A DNA stretch of 63,806 nt, from NCBI GenBank assembly GCA_046350455.1, contig JAXMAM010000017.1, positions 1-63,806 on the forward strand, in the 5' to 3' direction. Under the pieces are notes generated by a model. The model was not told where the DNA came from and searched no databases. It saw only the letters and a program-made list of their open reading frames with translations. How positions within the stretch are numbered: the stretch's first letter is position 1; each line of letters starts with the position of its first letter. The DNA comes from CAZXGD01 sp046350455. Lineage in GTDB: Bacteria; Planctomycetota; Phycisphaerae; Phycisphaerales; SM1A02. Made by a program: the position numbers and the translations under genes. Positions 61,730 through 63,806 of this stretch are shown here, in pieces.

Positions 61730-63001
61730 CTACTTGTCCTCATCCTCTTCCTTGTCCTTGCTCTTGGAAGACGCTGGCTCCTTGTCGGCCACCACGGGCG
61801 GGAAGCCGTTCAGCTGGCGCCACACTTCCTGCCACAGCGGCACCGTGCGCAGCAGCACCCACGCCTTGGCACGCACACCCTGGCGCAAGAAACGCGGGCC
61901 AGGCCACGGTGCGTCCTGTGTGTCTGGCGCCACCACAATGCGGAACTGCCCCTGGCCGTTGTCCGTGGCGTCCACCGTGATGACCTCGCCGCCAAACGTG
62001 CCCACTGCCACGCTGGGCCAGCCCACAAACTGCACGGCTGGCCAGCCCTCAAACTGCAGGCGCACCAGGCTGCCGGGCGTGGACGTTCCATCTGCGCGCA
62101 CCTCACGTGGCGTGATCAGCGGCATGTCCATGCCGTCCACCCACGCTTCCACAAAGCGCGCTTCTGTGTCTGGGATCACCACGCAGATGGCAGCGCCAGG
62201 CTTCATGTACACGCCTTCAGTCACATCCACGCTCAGCACAATGCCGTCGCGCGGCGCCACCACCACCTGCTGCTGCGTCTTGCTGATCTGGATGTCAATG
62301 GCGGCAATGTCGCGCTCTGCTGCGGCCAGGTCGCCCTCTGCAGTGCGGCGGCTGGCGTTGGTGGCGGCGATGGTGGCCTGGTAGTCACGCTCGGTGCGCT
62401 CCAGCACCGCCTTGGCAGCAGCCAGGTTCACACGCGCGGTGTCCAGGGCCAGCTTGGCAAGCTCGTAGTTGCGGCGCGAGACGTCGCCTGTTGGCAGCAG
62501 CTGCGCCATGCGGCGCTCGTTGATCTCGTTGGTCTGCATGGTGAGATCCTCTGCCACCACGCGCTGATGCGCAGCGTCCAACGCCTGCGTCTTGGCCAGC
62601 TCCAACGCAGTCACCTGCTGTGTGATGTCGTCAATGCGCTGCCGCGCCGCAGCCTTGCGGGCGATGGCGGCGTCGTGCTGGAGGCGAAGGTTGGCCAGCA
62701 GATTTGGATCGTTGTCCTGGATCTCGGCAATGATGTCGCCAGCCTTCACGGCCTGGTTCTCAACCACGTGCACCTTGCGCACGCGGCCTTCCACGGGCGC
62801 CTCGATGTTCACGCGCCGGTCCAGCGGGTTGAACGCAATCACCCGCCCAGTGCCGCGCACCGACTGCTGCCACGGCAGCACCACCACGCTGAGCACCACC
62901 AGCACAGCCAGCACGCCCAGGATGCGGGACACAATGCGCGCACCGCGCGTGTTGCCAGCCAGCGCGATGGCAGGAAGCGATGTGGTGTGAAGCTCAGACA
63001 T
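61730..63001 (-). CDS. HlyD-type membrane fusion (periplasmic adaptor) protein
   Basis: The 423-residue protein has an N-terminal membrane helix (ILGVLAVLVVLSVVVLPW). The lipoyl half-motifs are VNIEAPVEGRVRKVHVVENQ and QVVVAPRDGIVLSVDVTEG. A long coiled-coil hairpin lies between them (about residues 100-215), and a beta-barrel domain follows. It would connect an inner-membrane exporter to the outer envelope. The tail is strongly charged (SKSKDKEEDEDK). It overlaps the upstream ABC gene by 8 nt, so the two are one system. Confidence 0.88.
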   Translation of the reverse strand: MSELHTTSLPAIALAGNTRGARIVSRILGVLAVLVVLSVVVLPWQQSVRGTGRVIAFNPLDRRVNIEAPVEGRVRKVHVVENQAVKAGDIIAEIQDNDPNLLANLRLQHDAAIARKAAARQRIDDITQQVTALELAKTQALDAAHQRVVAEDLTMQTNEINERRMAQLLPTGDVSRRNYELAKLALDTARVNLAAAKAVLERTERDYQATIAATNASRRTAEGDLAAAERDIAAIDIQISKTQQQVVVAPRDGIVLSVDVTEGVYMKPGAAICVVIPDTEARFVEAWVDGMDMPLITPREVRADGTSTPGSLVRLQFEGWPAVQFVGWPSVAVGTFGGEVITVDATDNGQGQFRIVVAPDTQDAPWPGPRFLRQGVRAKAWVLLRTVPLWQEVWRQLNGFPPVVADKEPASSKSKDKEEDEDK

Positions 63002-63806
63002 GGTTCAGCACCTCTGGGCTGGAGCCCACCTCCACCGTGCGGCCGCACCGTGCCGCCACGCGCGGATCACGCGTGGCCACGATGACCGTCCACGGGTGCG
63101 GCCCATCAAGCAGCACGCGGGACAGCGAGTCCAGCGTGCCCTCGTGGCCGTCCAGCAGTTCGTCAATCAGCAGGAGCCGCGGCTGGTGCGCCAGCGCGCG
63201 CGCAGCCAGCAGGCGGGCGCGGTGCCGGCCCGCCAGGGGCAGGCCTCCAGTCACCAGCGGCGTGCTCAGGCCTTCTGGAAGCTGGCGCACCACGCTGGCA
63301 AGCCCCACCTGCTCCAGCGCGCGCTGCACGTCTGCCACAGGCATCCACGTCCTGCCCAGGCGGATGTTGTCCGCCACGCTGCCAGCAATCAGGTCTGTGC
63401 TGCGCAGGATGCAAGCCTGCGACCGCAGCGCCTCCAGGTCCCACGCGCGCACGGGCATGCCCTCCACGCTCACCTCGCCAGCCGCGGGTGGCCGCATGCC
63501 CATCAGCACCTCCAGCACCAGGCTGGAGCCAGATCCACGCGAGCCCAGGAGCGCCACGCGTTCGCCAGGCGCCACGCTGAAGGTGAGCCCCTCAAACGTG
63601 GGCTTGCGACCCACGCGCGCGTAGGCCAGATCACGCACCTCCACGCGCAGGCCACCTTCGGACGCCAGGTGCGGCACCTCGCCACCGGTGCGCTCCAGGC
63701 GCAGGTCCACCAGGTGGCCCAGCTTGTCCATGGCGGCCACAGCGTCGTACCACGCTTCAAACTGCTTGCCCAGCTTGCTGATGGACGCCACCAGGGCGGA
63801 CACGAT
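62994..63806 (-). CDS. Partial ABC transporter ATPase/permease with degenerate nucleotide site
   Basis: The 5' end lies outside the window; 270 residues are seen. They cover the end of a membrane domain (ALVASISKLGKQFEAWYDAV) and a full nucleotide-binding domain. Walker A is GSRGSGSS, with Ser where the phosphate-binding Lys belongs. The signature is PLAGRHRAR, and Walker B is LLLIDELLDG. The H-loop has Arg instead of His (VIVATRDPR). All four differ from active ABC exporters of the HlyB type, so this half may not hydrolyse ATP and may pair with an active partner upstream. It is fused to the HlyD operon. Confidence 0.82.
   Translation of the reverse strand: MVSALVASISKLGKQFEAWYDAVAAMDKLGHLVDLRLERTGGEVPHLASEGGLRVEVRDLAYARVGRKPTFEGLTFSVAPGERVALLGSRGSGSSLVLEVLMGMRPPAAGEVSVEGMPVRAWDLEALRSQACILRSTDLIAGSVADNIRLGRTWMPVADVQRALEQVGLASVVRQLPEGLSTPLVTGGLPLAGRHRARLLAARALAHQPRLLLIDELLDGHEGTLDSLSRVLLDGPHPWTVIVATRDPRVAARCGRTVEVGSSPEVLNHV

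Overview
The window is about 64 kb of GC-rich bacterial chromosome that most resembles the Phycisphaerae class of Planctomycetota. Two secreted proteins end in the GTDLGxLLGxWG dockerin-like repeat common in that group. Several membrane proteins carry a CxxCGY...CPECG zinc ribbon of the kind seen there. No rRNA operon, plasmid gene, integrase, transposase or CRISPR array is visible. The placement is inference from protein style, not from a marker tree.

Layout. 1-3.7 kb: minus-strand housekeeping genes (a partial lipoprotein-like gene, dinB-like, E1-like ThiF/MoeB, rpsG, rpsL, rnhA). 3.8-10.4 kb: a plus-strand fatty-acid cluster rpmF-plsX-fabH-fabD-(lipoprotein)-fabG-acpP-fabF. 10.4-23.3 kb: Nif3-like, PIN-PhoH, Bax inhibitor-1, ROK kinase, gatCA, an HD membrane phosphodiesterase, mutY, an HTH-membrane protein and psd. 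23.3-32.9 kb: mostly minus strand, with a cytochrome b562-like protein, GAF protein, tsaB, metallophosphoesterase, DUF1573 protein, sugar dehydrogenase, M28 peptidase, MsrB-MsrA fusion and an AhpD-like protein. 33-38.8 kb: PadR pair, PerR-like regulator with katG, a VOC protein and a methyltransferase. 38.8-42.8 kb: a Ser/Thr kinase, tRNA-like remnants and truB, all with many indels. 42.9-55.2 kb: lspA, DksA-like, accA, proC, an ABC exporter, UbiD, MltA, TatA and a PhoX-like secreted protein. 55.4-61.7 kb: accessory region with tRNA-Val and a cluster of zinc-ribbon membrane proteins. 61.7-63.8 kb: HlyD adaptor and a degenerate ABC ATPase running off the window.

Three signals stand out. First, at least 18 transcription-unit-leading genes have a TANNNT hexamer (mostly TACNNT) exactly 6-8 nt before the start codon and no Shine-Dalgarno. 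This is the layout of leaderless mRNAs, while many genes inside operons keep a normal GGAG-type site. Second, the gap between the ROK kinase and gatC holds a roughly 400-bp imperfect inverted repeat with three 33-bp direct repeats near its centre. Third, bases 40290-42755 break a kinase propeller, two tRNA-like genes and truB by repeated indels and a 17-A run, although the DNA on both sides is intact. That points to a bad consensus or a local decay event.

The genes work together as ordinary core modules: lipid synthesis (plsX/fab/acpP/accA/psd), translation (rpsL/rpsG/rpmF/gatCA/tsaB/truB) and oxidative-stress repair (perR-katG, MsrBA, AhpD-like). Secretion and envelope functions (tatA, lspA, mltA, ABC/HlyD) and a lineage-specific set of membrane and secreted proteins of unknown role complete the picture.
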